This document shows, piece after piece, positions 26,000-34,465 of a DNA stretch of 52,697 bases. Source of the DNA: Helicobacteraceae bacterium (GTDB taxonomy: Bacteria; Campylobacterota; Campylobacteria; Campylobacterales; SZUA-545). The notes below the pieces were generated by a model. The model searched no databases. It saw only the letters and a list, made by a program, of their open reading frames with translations, and was not told the DNA's origin. Numbering within the stretch: the stretch's first letter is position 1; the number at the start of each line of letters is the position of its first letter. A program made the position numbers and the translations under genes. Where the stretch lies: the NCBI GenBank assembly GCA_031260125.1, contig JAIRKM010000044.1, forward strand, positions 1-52,697. Reading direction: 5' to 3'.

Positions 26000-26965
26000 C
26001 TACACGGGCAGAACGCGAATCTTCCGATCGAGCCGCTGTTTTAGCATGGAGTCGATCGCATACAGCGTCCCCGAACCGCCGGAAGCGCAACCGGAGCAAG
26101 CGCCAAGATAGCGGATATAGATGTCGATATGCTCATCGGACTCCTTGATGTCTAAAAGCTCCAGATCGCCTCCGTCCATGATCAGCATCGGGCGCACGCT
26201 CTCGTCCAGAACCGCCTCTACCGCCCTGATCTTCCCCACGATGCTCATTGAGGCAAAATCTTTGCTTACGCTGGCGTCTAGCATCTTTTCTTTTGCGATC
26301 TCTTCTAACGTCTCTTTCAAAATATCCTCCAGATAGTACCGCCGCGCCTCATGTCCGCCCGGACGAATACAGGATTTGCAAAACGCGCCCGCCTTGGTAA
26401 AGTTGGTGATCTGCGCCACCGTGGTTAGATGATTGACGCGGATAACATCTTTGATCGTTTGCAGCGTTACGCGGGCGCATTCGCACACGATGTTTTCGTT
26501 TTCATACTCGCCGAAGTCCACGCCGTTGTAGATCGCCGCCGCCTTTTTGATCACGTCGTAAGCCATCACGGAGCAGTGCATTTTCTGCGGCGGCACGGCG
26601 GGAATGTCCGGCGCGTCGCGCAGGGCGAACTCCACGTCAATGTTGGTTATCTTGACCGCTTCGTCCACCGTTTTGCCCATACAAAGCTCCGCCATCATAT
26701 CGCTTGAAGCGATCGCCGTCCCGCACCCAAAGCTCTTAAAGCGGGCGAGAAGAATGCGGTTTGTCTTATCGTCCACCGCCCAGAATAACCGCACCGCGTC
26801 TCCGCACGCCTCCGCGCCAAAGTCCGCCACGATCAGCCTTGCTCCGAGCGCGTCCGCGTCCTTTTGCGTAATTTCCCCGCGGTAAAGCGGATTGTCCATT
26901 CGCTGCGCAACCTTCTTTGAGTAGTTTTCCCACAGCGCTCCGCTGATTAAATCCTCTTTTGCCAT
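26000..26965 (-). CDS. nifU: NifU-type Fe-S cluster scaffold protein
   Basis: 321 aa with three domains in order. The first is an IscU-like scaffold (cysteines in AEACGDAV, FGCGTAIASSDMMAE and KMHCSVMAYD). The second is a BFD-like [2Fe-2S] domain (IVCECARVTLQTIKDVI, then GAFCKSCIRPGG). The third is a C-terminal NifU/Nfu domain with CSGCAS. This full-length NifU is the housekeeping scaffold in Campylobacter and Helicobacter. It lies 5 bp after nifS. It would assemble clusters with NifS, including any cluster needed by the SspD-like protein. Confidence 0.93.
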   Translation of the reverse strand: MAKEDLISGALWENYSKKVAQRMDNPLYRGEITQKDADALGARLIVADFGAEACGDAVRLFWAVDDKTNRILLARFKSFGCGTAIASSDMMAELCMGKTVDEAVKITNIDVEFALRDAPDIPAVPPQKMHCSVMAYDVIKKAAAIYNGVDFGEYENENIVCECARVTLQTIKDVIRVNHLTTVAQITNFTKAGAFCKSCIRPGGHEARRYYLEDILKETLEEIAKEKMLDASVSKDFASMSIVGKIRAVEAVLDESVRPMLIMDGGDLELLDIKESDEHIDIYIRYLGACSGCASGGSGTLYAIDSMLKQRLDRKIRVLPV

Positions 26966-26970
26966 TTTCT

Positions 26971-28143
26971 CTATCCTTTGCTGTCATAGCTGACTGAGAT
27001 TGCCCTCAGACGCTCGATTGCCCGTAAAATAACCGCAATCGCGTAGTCGATCTCCTCTTCCGAGGTGAATCGCGAAAGACTAAGCCTCAGAGCGGTATGC
27101 GCTAGTTCCTTATCCGCTCCGATCGCCGTTAAAATCGGATTTGCCTCCAGATCGACGCTGGAACAGGCGCTGCCGGTGCTTGCCGCGACGCCGTTTTTGT
27201 TCAAGTCCCACAGCAGCGATTCCCCCTCCACGCCGCGTATGCTCGCAAGGATCGTGTTTGATACGCGCAGATCGCGCTCTCCCACCACCGACACGTCCTT
27301 GATCGACAACAGAGCGTCTTCCAGCTTGTCTTTCAGGCGGCGCATCTCTTTTGATTTGTCCTCTAAACCGTCGTTTGCAAGCTCCATAGCAAGTCCCATA
27401 CCGACCGCCAGCGGAACGTTTACCGTGCCGGCGCGAAGTCCCGCCATATGCTCTCCGCCGTAGATCAGGCGCGGCTTGGGCGCTCCGTTTTTGATGAAAA
27501 GCCCGCCCACCCCTTTGGGCGCATGAAACTTATGCCCGCTGAAGGTCAGATAATCGACATCCGCCTTTCGCGCATTTACCTCGATCTTGCCTATCGCTTG
27601 AACCGCGTCCGTGTGGAAAAGCGCCCCTCTTTCGTGCGCTATGTCGGCGAGCTTGGCGATGGGGAAGATCATGCCGGTTTCGTTGTTCGCCCACATGATG
27701 GAGACCAGCGCCGTTTCATCGGACAGATGCGCTTTAAGTTCATCGGCGTTTATAAGACCACGATCGTTCACCGGCAGGTAGGTTACGCGGACGCCCAGCG
27801 TTTCAAGGAAATGACAGGTTGCGCGCATAGACGGGTGTTCCACCGATGTGGTAATGATGTGGTTTTTACGCCCGCGCCTGATCGTTTCGTGGTAGATGCC
27901 CTGCAAAACGGTATTGTTGCCCTCGCTCGCACAGCCGTTTACCACCAGATCATCCGCGTCGTCCGCCCCAATGCCCGCGTAGAGCCTCTCAAGAGCGGCG
28001 CGGAGATGCTGCCTCGTCTCAATACCGAATTGATGGAGGCTGTTTGGGTTGCCGTACATTTCGCACCAGAAGGGTTCCATCGCCTCTTTGACTTTTGGAT
28101 CAACCATCGTCGTCGCGTTGTTGTCCAGATAGACCCGTTTCAT
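26971..28143 (-). CDS. nifS: NifS-type cysteine desulfurase
   Basis: 390 aa. It has the PLP lysine in TFSGHKFHAPKGVGGLF and the active-site loop ASTGSACSSVDLEANPIL with the conserved cysteine (class I long loop). The start YLDNNATTMVDPKVKEAM is typical of NifS/IscS. It delivers sulfur to NifU. It is different in loop type and sequence from the desulfurase of the defence operon (8800-9951), so the two are not recent duplicates. Confidence 0.95.
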   Translation of the reverse strand: MKRVYLDNNATTMVDPKVKEAMEPFWCEMYGNPNSLHQFGIETRQHLRAALERLYAGIGADDADDLVVNGCASEGNNTVLQGIYHETIRRGRKNHIITTSVEHPSMRATCHFLETLGVRVTYLPVNDRGLINADELKAHLSDETALVSIMWANNETGMIFPIAKLADIAHERGALFHTDAVQAIGKIEVNARKADVDYLTFSGHKFHAPKGVGGLFIKNGAPKPRLIYGGEHMAGLRAGTVNVPLAVGMGLAMELANDGLEDKSKEMRRLKDKLEDALLSIKDVSVVGERDLRVSNTILASIRGVEGESLLWDLNKNGVAASTGSACSSVDLEANPILTAIGADKELAHTALRLSLSRFTSEEEIDYAIAVILRAIERLRAISVSYDSKG

Positions 28144-28256
28144 TGACCGCCTTTTGTGATAAGGTTATTTACCGATAAGTTTACCTAAATAAGATAAAAA
28201 CACTCTGATTATTTCATCATCAACGCTATTTTAGAAAAAAATGTTACGATTGATCG

Positions 28257-29837
28257 ATGAACTCGCATAAAGTTTTAGCGCTCAAATATCGTCCAAAAAC
28301 CTTTTCCGAACTGATAGGACAGGAAGCGGTAAGCCGTACTCTTTCGCTTGCGCTGGATAACGGCAAACTTTCGCATGCCTACTTGTTTTCGGGGCTGCGC
28401 GGCAGCGGCAAGACATCTAGCGCGCGGATTTTCGCCAAATCACTGCTGTGCGAAAAGGGGATTTCCAGCGAACCGTGCGAAGTGTGCGGATCGTGCGTGC
28501 AGGCAAACGAAGGCAGACACATTGACATAGTCGAGATGGACGCGGCGAGCAATAGGCGTATCGACGACATAAGAGATCTGATCGAAACGACAAAGTATTC
28601 CCCAAGTTTTGGGCGCTTCAAAATTTTCATCATCGACGAAGCGCATATGCTGACCAAAGAGGCGTTTAACGCGCTTTTGAAAACGCTGGAAGAACCGCCT
28701 GATTTTGTGAAGTTTCTGCTGGCTACCACCGATCCGCTGAAGCTGCCGCCTACGATCCTTTCGCGCACGCAGCACTTCCGGTTTAAGAAGATTGGCTTTA
28801 ACGACGCGCTGAAGCACCTGAACTTCATCATCTCAAACGAAGGGGTAGAGGCGGACGCGGCGGCGCTGGAGATCATAGCCCGCTCTGGCGGCGGAAGCCT
28901 GCGCGACACGCTGACGCTTCTGGAGCAGGCGATCATATACGGCAAAGGTCGAGTAGAGTTGAACGCGACCGTTGAAATGCTCGGCGTCCTTGATCCCGCG
29001 CAGATCGCCCGCTACTTCGATCTGATATCCGGACAGGATCGCAAAGGGGCGATCGCCTTTACGCGCGAAATAGAATCGAGCGATCCGGAGATGGTGATCG
29101 ACGAGATGATAGACTATCTTAAAGAGCAGATTTACAAGCAGAACGCGCAGTTTAACATCTACGCGATCGAGCGGTTTTTTAGGATACTTGCCGATATGAA
29201 AGACCTCCTCTATAAGGGCGCGGACAGCGGATTTTTGCTGGGTCTGGCGAGTCTGAAGATGATCGAGGCGCTGCGTCCGGAGGCGGTGGGGGCGATGATA
29301 GAGTCTCTGGAAAGCAGACTGGGCGAAACTGCGGGAGACATCGCGGCGGAGCGGCAACGCGCGGCGCCGGCGCCGGCGCAAAAAAGGAGCGCCTCGGAGG
29401 AAGCCTCAACCGCGGCGGATCGGACGGTAGCTACAGAGCAGACAGCAGTTACACACGCGGCGGATCGGGCGGTAGCTACAGAGCCAGCTACACGAGAAAC
29501 GGCGGCGGATCGGACGAAAGCGTTCGCGCTTTTTAACGAGTTAAAGCGCAAAATATCCGATCGTAGCGCCGCGCTGGGAGAGGCGTTTGATCGCTCGGTG
29601 CGGTTTGTGTCATTTGAAAACGGCGAGCTAAAATGGAAAAGCGCCCCCAAAGAAGAGGACGGGGCAAGATTGCGCAAAGACTATCCGGTAGTGATAGAGA
29701 TGGTAAGAGAGGTCTTTGGAGATGGCACGAAGATCGTAAAGGATCGAAGCGGCGCTATGGAAGACATAAGGGAATCGGATATATATACAGAAGCGGTGAA
29801 AAAATTTGGAGACGAAAGCGTAACGCTACTCTCTTAG
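28257..29837 (+). CDS. dnaX: DNA polymerase III tau/gamma subunit
   Basis: 526 aa clamp-loader ATPase. Walker A GLRGSGKT lies at 46-53, the zinc cysteines at about 65, 74, 77 and 80 (CEVCGSC), and Walker B as IIDEAHML with the sensor region LLATTDPLKLP. The C-terminal domain follows an Ala/Thr/Arg/Asp-rich linker (about 375-420) built from 29-bp direct repeats. An A6 run (29380-29385) sits at the start of that linker; see findings. It loads the beta clamp at the replication fork. It is divergent from nifS; the 113-bp AT-rich gap holds the promoters. Confidence 0.93.
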   Translation: MNSHKVLALKYRPKTFSELIGQEAVSRTLSLALDNGKLSHAYLFSGLRGSGKTSSARIFAKSLLCEKGISSEPCEVCGSCVQANEGRHIDIVEMDAASNRRIDDIRDLIETTKYSPSFGRFKIFIIDEAHMLTKEAFNALLKTLEEPPDFVKFLLATTDPLKLPPTILSRTQHFRFKKIGFNDALKHLNFIISNEGVEADAAALEIIARSGGGSLRDTLTLLEQAIIYGKGRVELNATVEMLGVLDPAQIARYFDLISGQDRKGAIAFTREIESSDPEMVIDEMIDYLKEQIYKQNAQFNIYAIERFFRILADMKDLLYKGADSGFLLGLASLKMIEALRPEAVGAMIESLESRLGETAGDIAAERQRAAPAPAQKRSASEEASTAADRTVATEQTAVTHAADRAVATEPATRETAADRTKAFALFNELKRKISDRSAALGEAFDRSVRFVSFENGELKWKSAPKEEDGARLRKDYPVVIEMVREVFGDGTKIVKDRSGAMEDIRESDIYTEAVKKFGDESVTLLS

Positions 29838-29916
29838 CCGCCGCGGACGGTTTGGATTTACGCGGATCGGACGGATCATCAAAGCGTTGCTTTAATAGCT
29901 GTGCGCGGAGTTTACG

Positions 29917-31488
29917 CTAAAAATAAACGCTTGCTCCAACCATAAAGCGATCGCGGCTTTTTCTATCGCGATTGCCGCGATCGGTTTGCTCAAAACGGCG
30001 CGAATATGCGAGGTTTACTTCACAATCTCTTGAAACGGCGTAAGCGATATATGCGTTTGACTCCGCTTTGAAACCTCGATAGCGATCGTCTGCATCAAAA
30101 AAGCGCGTATAGTCGATCGATAACTTAGCCCAATCTCCCAGCCTAGCGATCGCGCCGGCTTCAATCAAAGCGTATGGATTGGCTCGTTTGCCTTGCGCGT
30201 AACCAATCGTTCCCAAAGCGTACAACGTCGCGCCCTCTATAGGCGAAACGCCGGCGCCTCGTCCCCACTCCAAAACAGGCGATAGCCGATCTGCGTCGCT
30301 TTCGTCTATGCCCAATCTAAAGCGCTTGCTCAAGCCAGCGGCGCTGTAATCGGCGATCGTTTTCATAGCGATCAAGTCTAATTTTTCTAGTCTTGCTTTA
30401 TCGTTTTCGTATCGCGCCGTAACCTCGATCAGTTTGTTTTCAAACTCGACCGCGGAAGCGTTTGAAACCGAGCGAATATCGCGGTAGGTTGGCATAGCCG
30501 ACAGCTTGAAACCGCCTTCGTATATCTGAACGCTAAAGCGGCTCGCGCTTGGAACGTTTAGCGGATAGAACGTTTTGCCTTGCGCGAAATAGGCTTTGTC
30601 GATAGCGCTGGGACGAACGCTGACCGATCTGATCGCGCCTCTTGCCTCCAGCATTTGCAGATACTCAACCGGCGTCGCAAACAGCCGTCGCTCGTTGTCG
30701 GCGAAACGTGGATCCGCCGCGTTTAGGATCGCCTCCATCGCCGTGTTGCAGTTGTGCGTTATAAACTGATACGAGATAGGCGTTTGCTTCAATTCCCATA
30801 GATGTTTTCGCAAACGCTCTTTAGCCCCGCTCGATAAAACCAGCTCGAACTCCCATAGCGATCGAGCTTCGCCGTAGATATAGGTTTGTATGGTTTCTTG
30901 ATAGGGAGACAAAACGTAACCGCCTTCTGTTCCGCTAAAAACGGCGTTTATATAGCGCGCCAGATTACCGCTTTGGCTCATAAGCGCCATAAACGCGAAG
31001 CTGTGTTCTCTTGTAACTCCGTCTTGATCCTCTCCCGCGATTTTCACGATCGTATGCCCCATAATGGACGCGGGGCTCGTATGATCTTCGGCTGTAAATA
31101 CCAGATAAACCCGATCGAATGGCACTTTTTGCAGATACTCTTGGTAATCGCCGCAGGTTGCGATCGGCAGATCGTCTAGCCCGATCGCGTTTTGTTTAAG
31201 CAACAAGTCTAATCTTGCCGGATATGTGCATTGCGCGTTCGGATCGTTTTTAAGAGCGCCGATCGTAGCGTTTAACTCGGCAAACGGATCGGCATATCCG
31301 TTTGGGGCGATAAAAAAGGGGCTTTTAGCGCCTATAACGCTCGCTTCGCCTTTATAGTGAAGCAGCGCCTTCCACTCCAAAAGCCCCTCGCTTGAAAGCA
31401 AATCCTTGTAAAGCAAACCAACTACGTCCTCTTGATTAGCCAATAGGCGAAGTAAGAGGACGAAACTAAAAAGACAGACCTTAAGCAA
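29917..31488 (-). CDS. DUF4105 (Lnb N-terminal domain-like) exported protein
   Basis: 523 aa with a signal peptide (MLKVCLFSFVLLLRLLANQE). The central region KVPFDRVYLVFTAEDHTSPA, then SIMGHTIVKIAGED and HSFAFMAL, matches the DUF4105 family, which contains a papain-like/lacto-N-biosidase N-terminal fold. A histidine and cysteine rich stretch ITHNCNTAMEAILN follows. The C-terminal third looks like beta strands ending in an aromatic residue (FMVGASVYF), so an outer-membrane anchor is possible. The function is unknown in this phylum. It converges on dnaX. Confidence 0.75.
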   Translation of the reverse strand: MLKVCLFSFVLLLRLLANQEDVVGLLYKDLLSSEGLLEWKALLHYKGEASVIGAKSPFFIAPNGYADPFAELNATIGALKNDPNAQCTYPARLDLLLKQNAIGLDDLPIATCGDYQEYLQKVPFDRVYLVFTAEDHTSPASIMGHTIVKIAGEDQDGVTREHSFAFMALMSQSGNLARYINAVFSGTEGGYVLSPYQETIQTYIYGEARSLWEFELVLSSGAKERLRKHLWELKQTPISYQFITHNCNTAMEAILNAADPRFADNERRLFATPVEYLQMLEARGAIRSVSVRPSAIDKAYFAQGKTFYPLNVPSASRFSVQIYEGGFKLSAMPTYRDIRSVSNASAVEFENKLIEVTARYENDKARLEKLDLIAMKTIADYSAAGLSKRFRLGIDESDADRLSPVLEWGRGAGVSPIEGATLYALGTIGYAQGKRANPYALIEAGAIARLGDWAKLSIDYTRFFDADDRYRGFKAESNAYIAYAVSRDCEVNLAYSRRFEQTDRGNRDRKSRDRFMVGASVYF

Positions 31489-31490
31489 TA

Positions 31491-31907
31491 TTAGCTATTG
31501 TTTTTGCAGTCAGGTTCTCGCGTAACAGGCACAAATACCTGATCGTCGTACTTCCACATTCTACCCGTTGCCATGTCTACTGTTGTGCTAAGTACGCAAC
31601 CAAAGCACCAGATCGCATTTACAAAGAACGCTCCGCTCACTTTGGCTTTACTTGTAAATGTGGTTGCTTGAACGCACTTGTCTTCATTAACCGAAATGGT
31701 CAAAGGCGAGCTAGAACGTTTCGCTGGAACAAGCAAAGGCGTTTTACCAGTTATTACTCCGCCATCGTACGTAACCGTAACTGTTGCGGCATTTGATCCG
31801 CTTGTATTAACTACGACAGGTTGCGTTGCATCATTTACAAGCGTCGCGCACCCGCTAAAACCCAAAGCGACAACGCTAAGGGCAACTAAACAAACGTTTC
31901 TGTTCAT
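31491..31907 (-). CDS. Small lipoprotein (138 aa)
   Basis: It has a lipoprotein signal peptide, VALSVVALGFSGC, with the acylated cysteine at about residue 20. The mature part has PVVVNTSGSNAATVTVTYDG, a short beta-rich domain, and a cysteine-containing hydrophobic stretch FFVNAIWCFGCVLSTTVDMA, as seen in small surface lipoproteins anchored near the envelope. The family is not named. The next lipoprotein lies 12 bp upstream on the same strand, likely co-transcribed. Confidence 0.75.
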   Translation of the reverse strand: MNRNVCLVALSVVALGFSGCATLVNDATQPVVVNTSGSNAATVTVTYDGGVITGKTPLLVPAKRSSSPLTISVNEDKCVQATTFTSKAKVSGAFFVNAIWCFGCVLSTTVDMATGRMWKYDDQVFVPVTREPDCKNNS

Positions 31908-31919
31908 CGTTTGCGTCCT

Positions 31920-32387
31920 TTATTTGTTGTTTTCGGGGATTGGTTGCGAAAGAGCCAACTGCGACTCCCCGACTCCCGCTTGCCCTTTTTGCTCATCGAC
32001 AAGTTGCAATTTATTGCGAGCTACTACAAAGCCCATTTTCACCTCCTGCCAGATATAGTAAAGCTTATTTGCCGCTGCATCGAGGCTCAGAAGCGAGTTG
32101 TTTTCAGCCTTGCCCCTAAACGTATGGAGTCCCGGCGTTACCTCCACGTAGTGATAGGTCTGTTGTGCGGTAGAGCCGATAAGCCATTCGTCGACAAAGA
32201 CGTCCATCTTGATCCCCCCGCCGAAAGACTCGTTGCGGTAGATATACACCCCGGCTTTGCCGTTTGTAGGCGCCTTGAACTCCTTGGCTGTCAGATCGGC
32301 TTGCGCCGAAGCCATAGGCACAGACGCGCAACCGCTCAACAGCCACGCGCCAACGCTAAGGGCAACTAAGAAAAGCCTCTTTTTCAT
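31920..32387 (-). CDS. Lipoprotein with a DUF2846-like domain
   Basis: 155 aa. The signal peptide ends at the lipobox WLLSGCAS. The mature domain reads GKAGVYIYRNESFGGGIKMD, then VFVDEWLIGSTAQQTYHYVE and VTPGLHTFRGKAENNSLLSL, which fits the DUF2846 pattern (AxVYxYR, VxxDGxxxG, PGxHxxxA). It should sit in the inner or outer membrane facing the periplasm. It shares its first 15 residues with the next lipoprotein (similar signal sequences), suggesting related regulation or duplication of the leader. The function is unknown. Confidence 0.75.
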   Translation of the reverse strand: MKKRLFLVALSVGAWLLSGCASVPMASAQADLTAKEFKAPTNGKAGVYIYRNESFGGGIKMDVFVDEWLIGSTAQQTYHYVEVTPGLHTFRGKAENNSLLSLDAAANKLYYIWQEVKMGFVVARNKLQLVDEQKGQAGVGESQLALSQPIPENNK

Positions 32388-32463
32388 TTAAGCCTCCTTT
32401 GTGCATTTCCCTCCAACCCGCCCGCTAAGCGCATCAACGCGCTAAGCTTCACTAACTTGCGCG

Positions 32464-33189
32464 TTAATTCATATACGCGTAGCTAAACAAGAACGAAACT
32501 CCGCCGAAGTTTTTAGACTCACTCTTGCCGTTGATGTTATATTCAAGCTCTACGGGTATGCTGCGGTATCCGATTGACAGCTTGGCGCCGCTTTCAAAAG
32601 CGTAGCCGCCGTAGAAACCAAAGCTCAAGCCGTCTCCCGAAAGGTCGTAGCCTACGTTGGCGTAATCGTCGCTGCCGCCCGAAGCGCTAACTACGCCAAG
32701 CTCGGCGCCTATAAAAGCGGAGCCGTCTTTGTAACCGTTTATATAGTACTCCGCCGCTACGCCGGGAATAACGATGGTATCCGTGTACTCGTCTTTTTGG
32801 CCAATGAGATCTTCCACCGAAACGGTGGTAAACGAAAAGGATATCTTCGGCTTAACGACAAAGTTTTCCGTAACGCCAAGCGGAACGCCCGCGTGCAGTT
32901 CGAGGAACAGACCCAAGCCGTCGGAATCCAAGCCGTATGAGTCTTCTACGGCGTCTGTGTGATCGCCTCCCGTATTAAACCCTAAGCCAACCTCAAAGCC
33001 TACGCTAAAGGCTTGGGCGCTAGAAGCGAAAACTAACGAAGCAACAAAAACAAAGGAAGCGAAAATCCCGCTTTTTACAGCCCTAACGGGGGGGGGGGGC
33101 AGTGAGTGGTGATGGCTCACCAGCCTAACGGGGGGAGGGGGAGTAGTGAGCGAAGATGGCTCACCAGATAGCCTCTTATGCGTACACAT
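32464..33189 (-). CDS. Outer-membrane beta-barrel protein with homopolymer tract before its signal peptide
   Basis: The ATG at 33189 has a strong AAGGAGG 6 nt upstream. The first about 35 codons run through two tandem repeats with C-tracts (encoding runs of prolines), then a normal signal peptide follows (SGIFASFVFVASLVFASSAQ). The mature part has alternating strands with a terminal YAYMN, typical of a small outer-membrane porin-like barrel (GLSFGFYGGYAFESGAKLSI). At the present tract length (12 bases) the frame is open; a change of one base would uncouple the start from the signal peptide. No alternative start codon follows the tract before the signal peptide. Confidence 0.8.
   Translation of the reverse strand: MCTHKRLSGEPSSLTTPPPPVRLVSHHHSLPPPPVRAVKSGIFASFVFVASLVFASSAQAFSVGFEVGLGFNTGGDHTDAVEDSYGLDSDGLGLFLELHAGVPLGVTENFVVKPKISFSFTTVSVEDLIGQKDEYTDTIVIPGVAAEYYINGYKDGSAFIGAELGVVSASGGSDDYANVGYDLSGDGLSFGFYGGYAFESGAKLSIGYRSIPVELEYNINGKSESKNFGGVSFLFSYAYMN
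33082..33170. repeat. Tandem hairpin plus homopolymer repeat (12 G) at an outer-membrane gene start
   Basis: Two imperfect copies of a 42-44-bp unit. Read on the minus strand each is CTGGTGAGCCATC, then a partner CTCAC, a C-rich tract and CGTTAGG. Unit A has a perfect 6-bp stem (GTGAGC/GCTCAC) and a C5-T-C6 tract. Unit B has a 5-bp stem and an uninterrupted tract of 12 (plus-strand G at 33088-33099). The repeat sits between the Shine-Dalgarno/ATG and the signal peptide, so slippage in it would switch translation. Confidence 0.85.
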
Positions 33190-33334
33190 AGAAACCTCCT
33201 TAAAATGTGAAATGGAGGTATTTTGCTACACAATTGCTTAAAATTCAAGCTGTTTCTTATATTTCACTGATAGATTGAGCGTGAGCCGCTAGAAAGAACG
33301 AATGGGCGTCTGCCTTTGCCACTACGCATGTAGC

Positions 33335-33385
33335 GGCAGGGCGCGCCTGCCCATCAATCGCGGGTTGAGCGCTTTACCCCGCGAT
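33335..33385 (-). terminator. Two GC-rich stem-loops downstream of rpsI
   Basis: GGCAGG(GCGCG)CCTGCC at 33335-33351, and ATCGCGGG/CCCGCGAT (33357-33364/33378-33385) with a 13-nt loop, both lie downstream of the rpsI stop on its strand. Neither is followed by a T-run, so if they stop transcription they are atypical; they may instead protect the 3' end of the mRNA. The rest of the 33,190-33,445 gap shows no gene. Confidence 0.4.
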
Positions 33386-33445
33386 GATGAAGACCAACCG
33401 CGCACCAGTATAAAACGCGCCTTCAAAAAAGCGTTAAGCCGTAAA

Positions 33446-33862
33446 TTACCGTTTCGAGAATTGCGGGCTTCTCCGCGCTTTGTGCTTGCCATACTTTTTG
33501 CGCTCCACCACACGCGAGTCGCGGGTAAGCAAGCCGTACGGCTTCAATATGGAACGGAAGTTTCCCTCAAACTGCGACAGAGCTTTGCTGATCCCATGCC
33601 GTAAAGCGTCCGCCTGCGCGGAGTAGCCGCCGCCTTGCGTAAACGCGCTGATGTCCACCGCGCTTTCCTGCTTTGTCAGCCGTAGCGGCTGAACTACGCG
33701 CATCTTGATCGCCTCGTGTCCGCCTAGCCACGTGTCCAGATTTAGCCCGTTGATCAACAGCTTGCCCGTCCCCGGCGTCAGCCGTACTTTCGCGATCGCC
33801 GTTTTGCGCTTGCCTGTGGCGTATGTGTACGCCTGTTTTGCCTGTTTGCTGACTTTACTCAT
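33446..33862 (-). CDS. rpsI: 30S ribosomal protein S9
   Basis: 138 aa with [39 protein letters not shown] and the conserved basic tail [20 protein letters not shown], ending in FSKR. The C-terminal arm reaches the tRNA anticodon in the ribosomal P site. The ATG overlaps the rplM stop by 8 bp (ATGAGTAA), the usual coupled rplM-rpsI arrangement. Confidence 0.97.
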   Translation of the reverse strand: MSKVSKQAKQAYTYATGKRKTAIAKVRLTPGTGKLLINGLNLDTWLGGHEAIKMRVVQPLRLTKQESAVDISAFTQGGGYSAQADALRHGISKALSQFEGNFRSILKPYGLLTRDSRVVERKKYGKHKARRSPQFSKR

Positions 33863-34286
33863 TGTTCGCCTTTATCTGCGCCGTATGTGGATGTTCGCCT
33901 GAAGCGTAAACTTTTAGTTTTTTAAGCATTTCGCGTCCCAAATGGTTCTTTGGCAGCATACCGCGCGCGGCGAGCCTGAAGAGTTTTTCGGGGTTTTTTG
34001 CCAGCAGTTCTCCGCTTTTTTCGCTCTTTACGTGTCCGGTAAATCCCGTATGGCGGTGGTACTCCTTCTGCTGTTTCGCCTCTGTGCTAAAGCGCACCTT
34101 TGAAGCGTTGATCACCACCACAAAGTCGCCGCAATCGGCGTGCGGGGTGAAACCGGGTTTGTGCTTGCCGCGTAGTTTCACGGCAATTTCGCTTATAAGA
34201 CGCCCGAACGGTTTGTCGGCGGCGTCTATCAACAGCCATTCGCGCCGCACATTCGCGGCGTTAAGGCTTTCTGTGAGTCTGCTCAT
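33855..34286 (-). CDS. rplM: 50S ribosomal protein L13
   Basis: 143 aa with [40 protein letters not shown] and [20 protein letters not shown]-type sequence ([13 protein letters not shown]). It is an early-assembly protein of the large subunit and in some bacteria also represses its own operon. It is transcribed with rpsI; a TATAAT with extended TG lies about 32 bp upstream of the ATG. Confidence 0.97.
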   Translation of the reverse strand: MSRLTESLNAANVRREWLLIDAADKPFGRLISEIAVKLRGKHKPGFTPHADCGDFVVVINASKVRFSTEAKQQKEYHRHTGFTGHVKSEKSGELLAKNPEKLFRLAARGMLPKNHLGREMLKKLKVYASGEHPHTAQIKANNE

Positions 34287-34317
34287 ATCTACTGCCTTTT
34301 CCTAAAATAAGCGAGTG

Positions 34318-34323
34318 ATTATA
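34318..34323 (-). promoter_or_regulatory. Extended -10 box for rplM-rpsI
   Basis: On the minus strand CTGTTATAATCACTCG contains a consensus TATAAT preceded by TG and one base (extended -10). No good -35 box lies 17-18 bp upstream, which suits an extended -10 promoter. It lies 31 bp before the rplM ATG and nothing else transcribed leftward begins here. Confidence 0.55.
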
Positions 34324-34465
34324 ACAGCGCCGTCTTAAACTCTACTTAATTTATGTTTGGTTTAAGATTGTATCCTCTCACCGCGTCCTGTCGAAGCGTC
34401 TGTTTATGCGGGTTTTGCCCTATCCGCAGGGTTCGGTTTCGGGGTTTCGGCGGCGGCTCGCCCGA

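Noticed and set aside
29376-29390. Classic dnaX tandem-slippage frameshift site (A AAA AAG)
   Set aside because: The zero frame reads CAA AAA AGG, so the two-tRNA slip would mispair; only a transcriptional slip remains possible and is listed as a finding.
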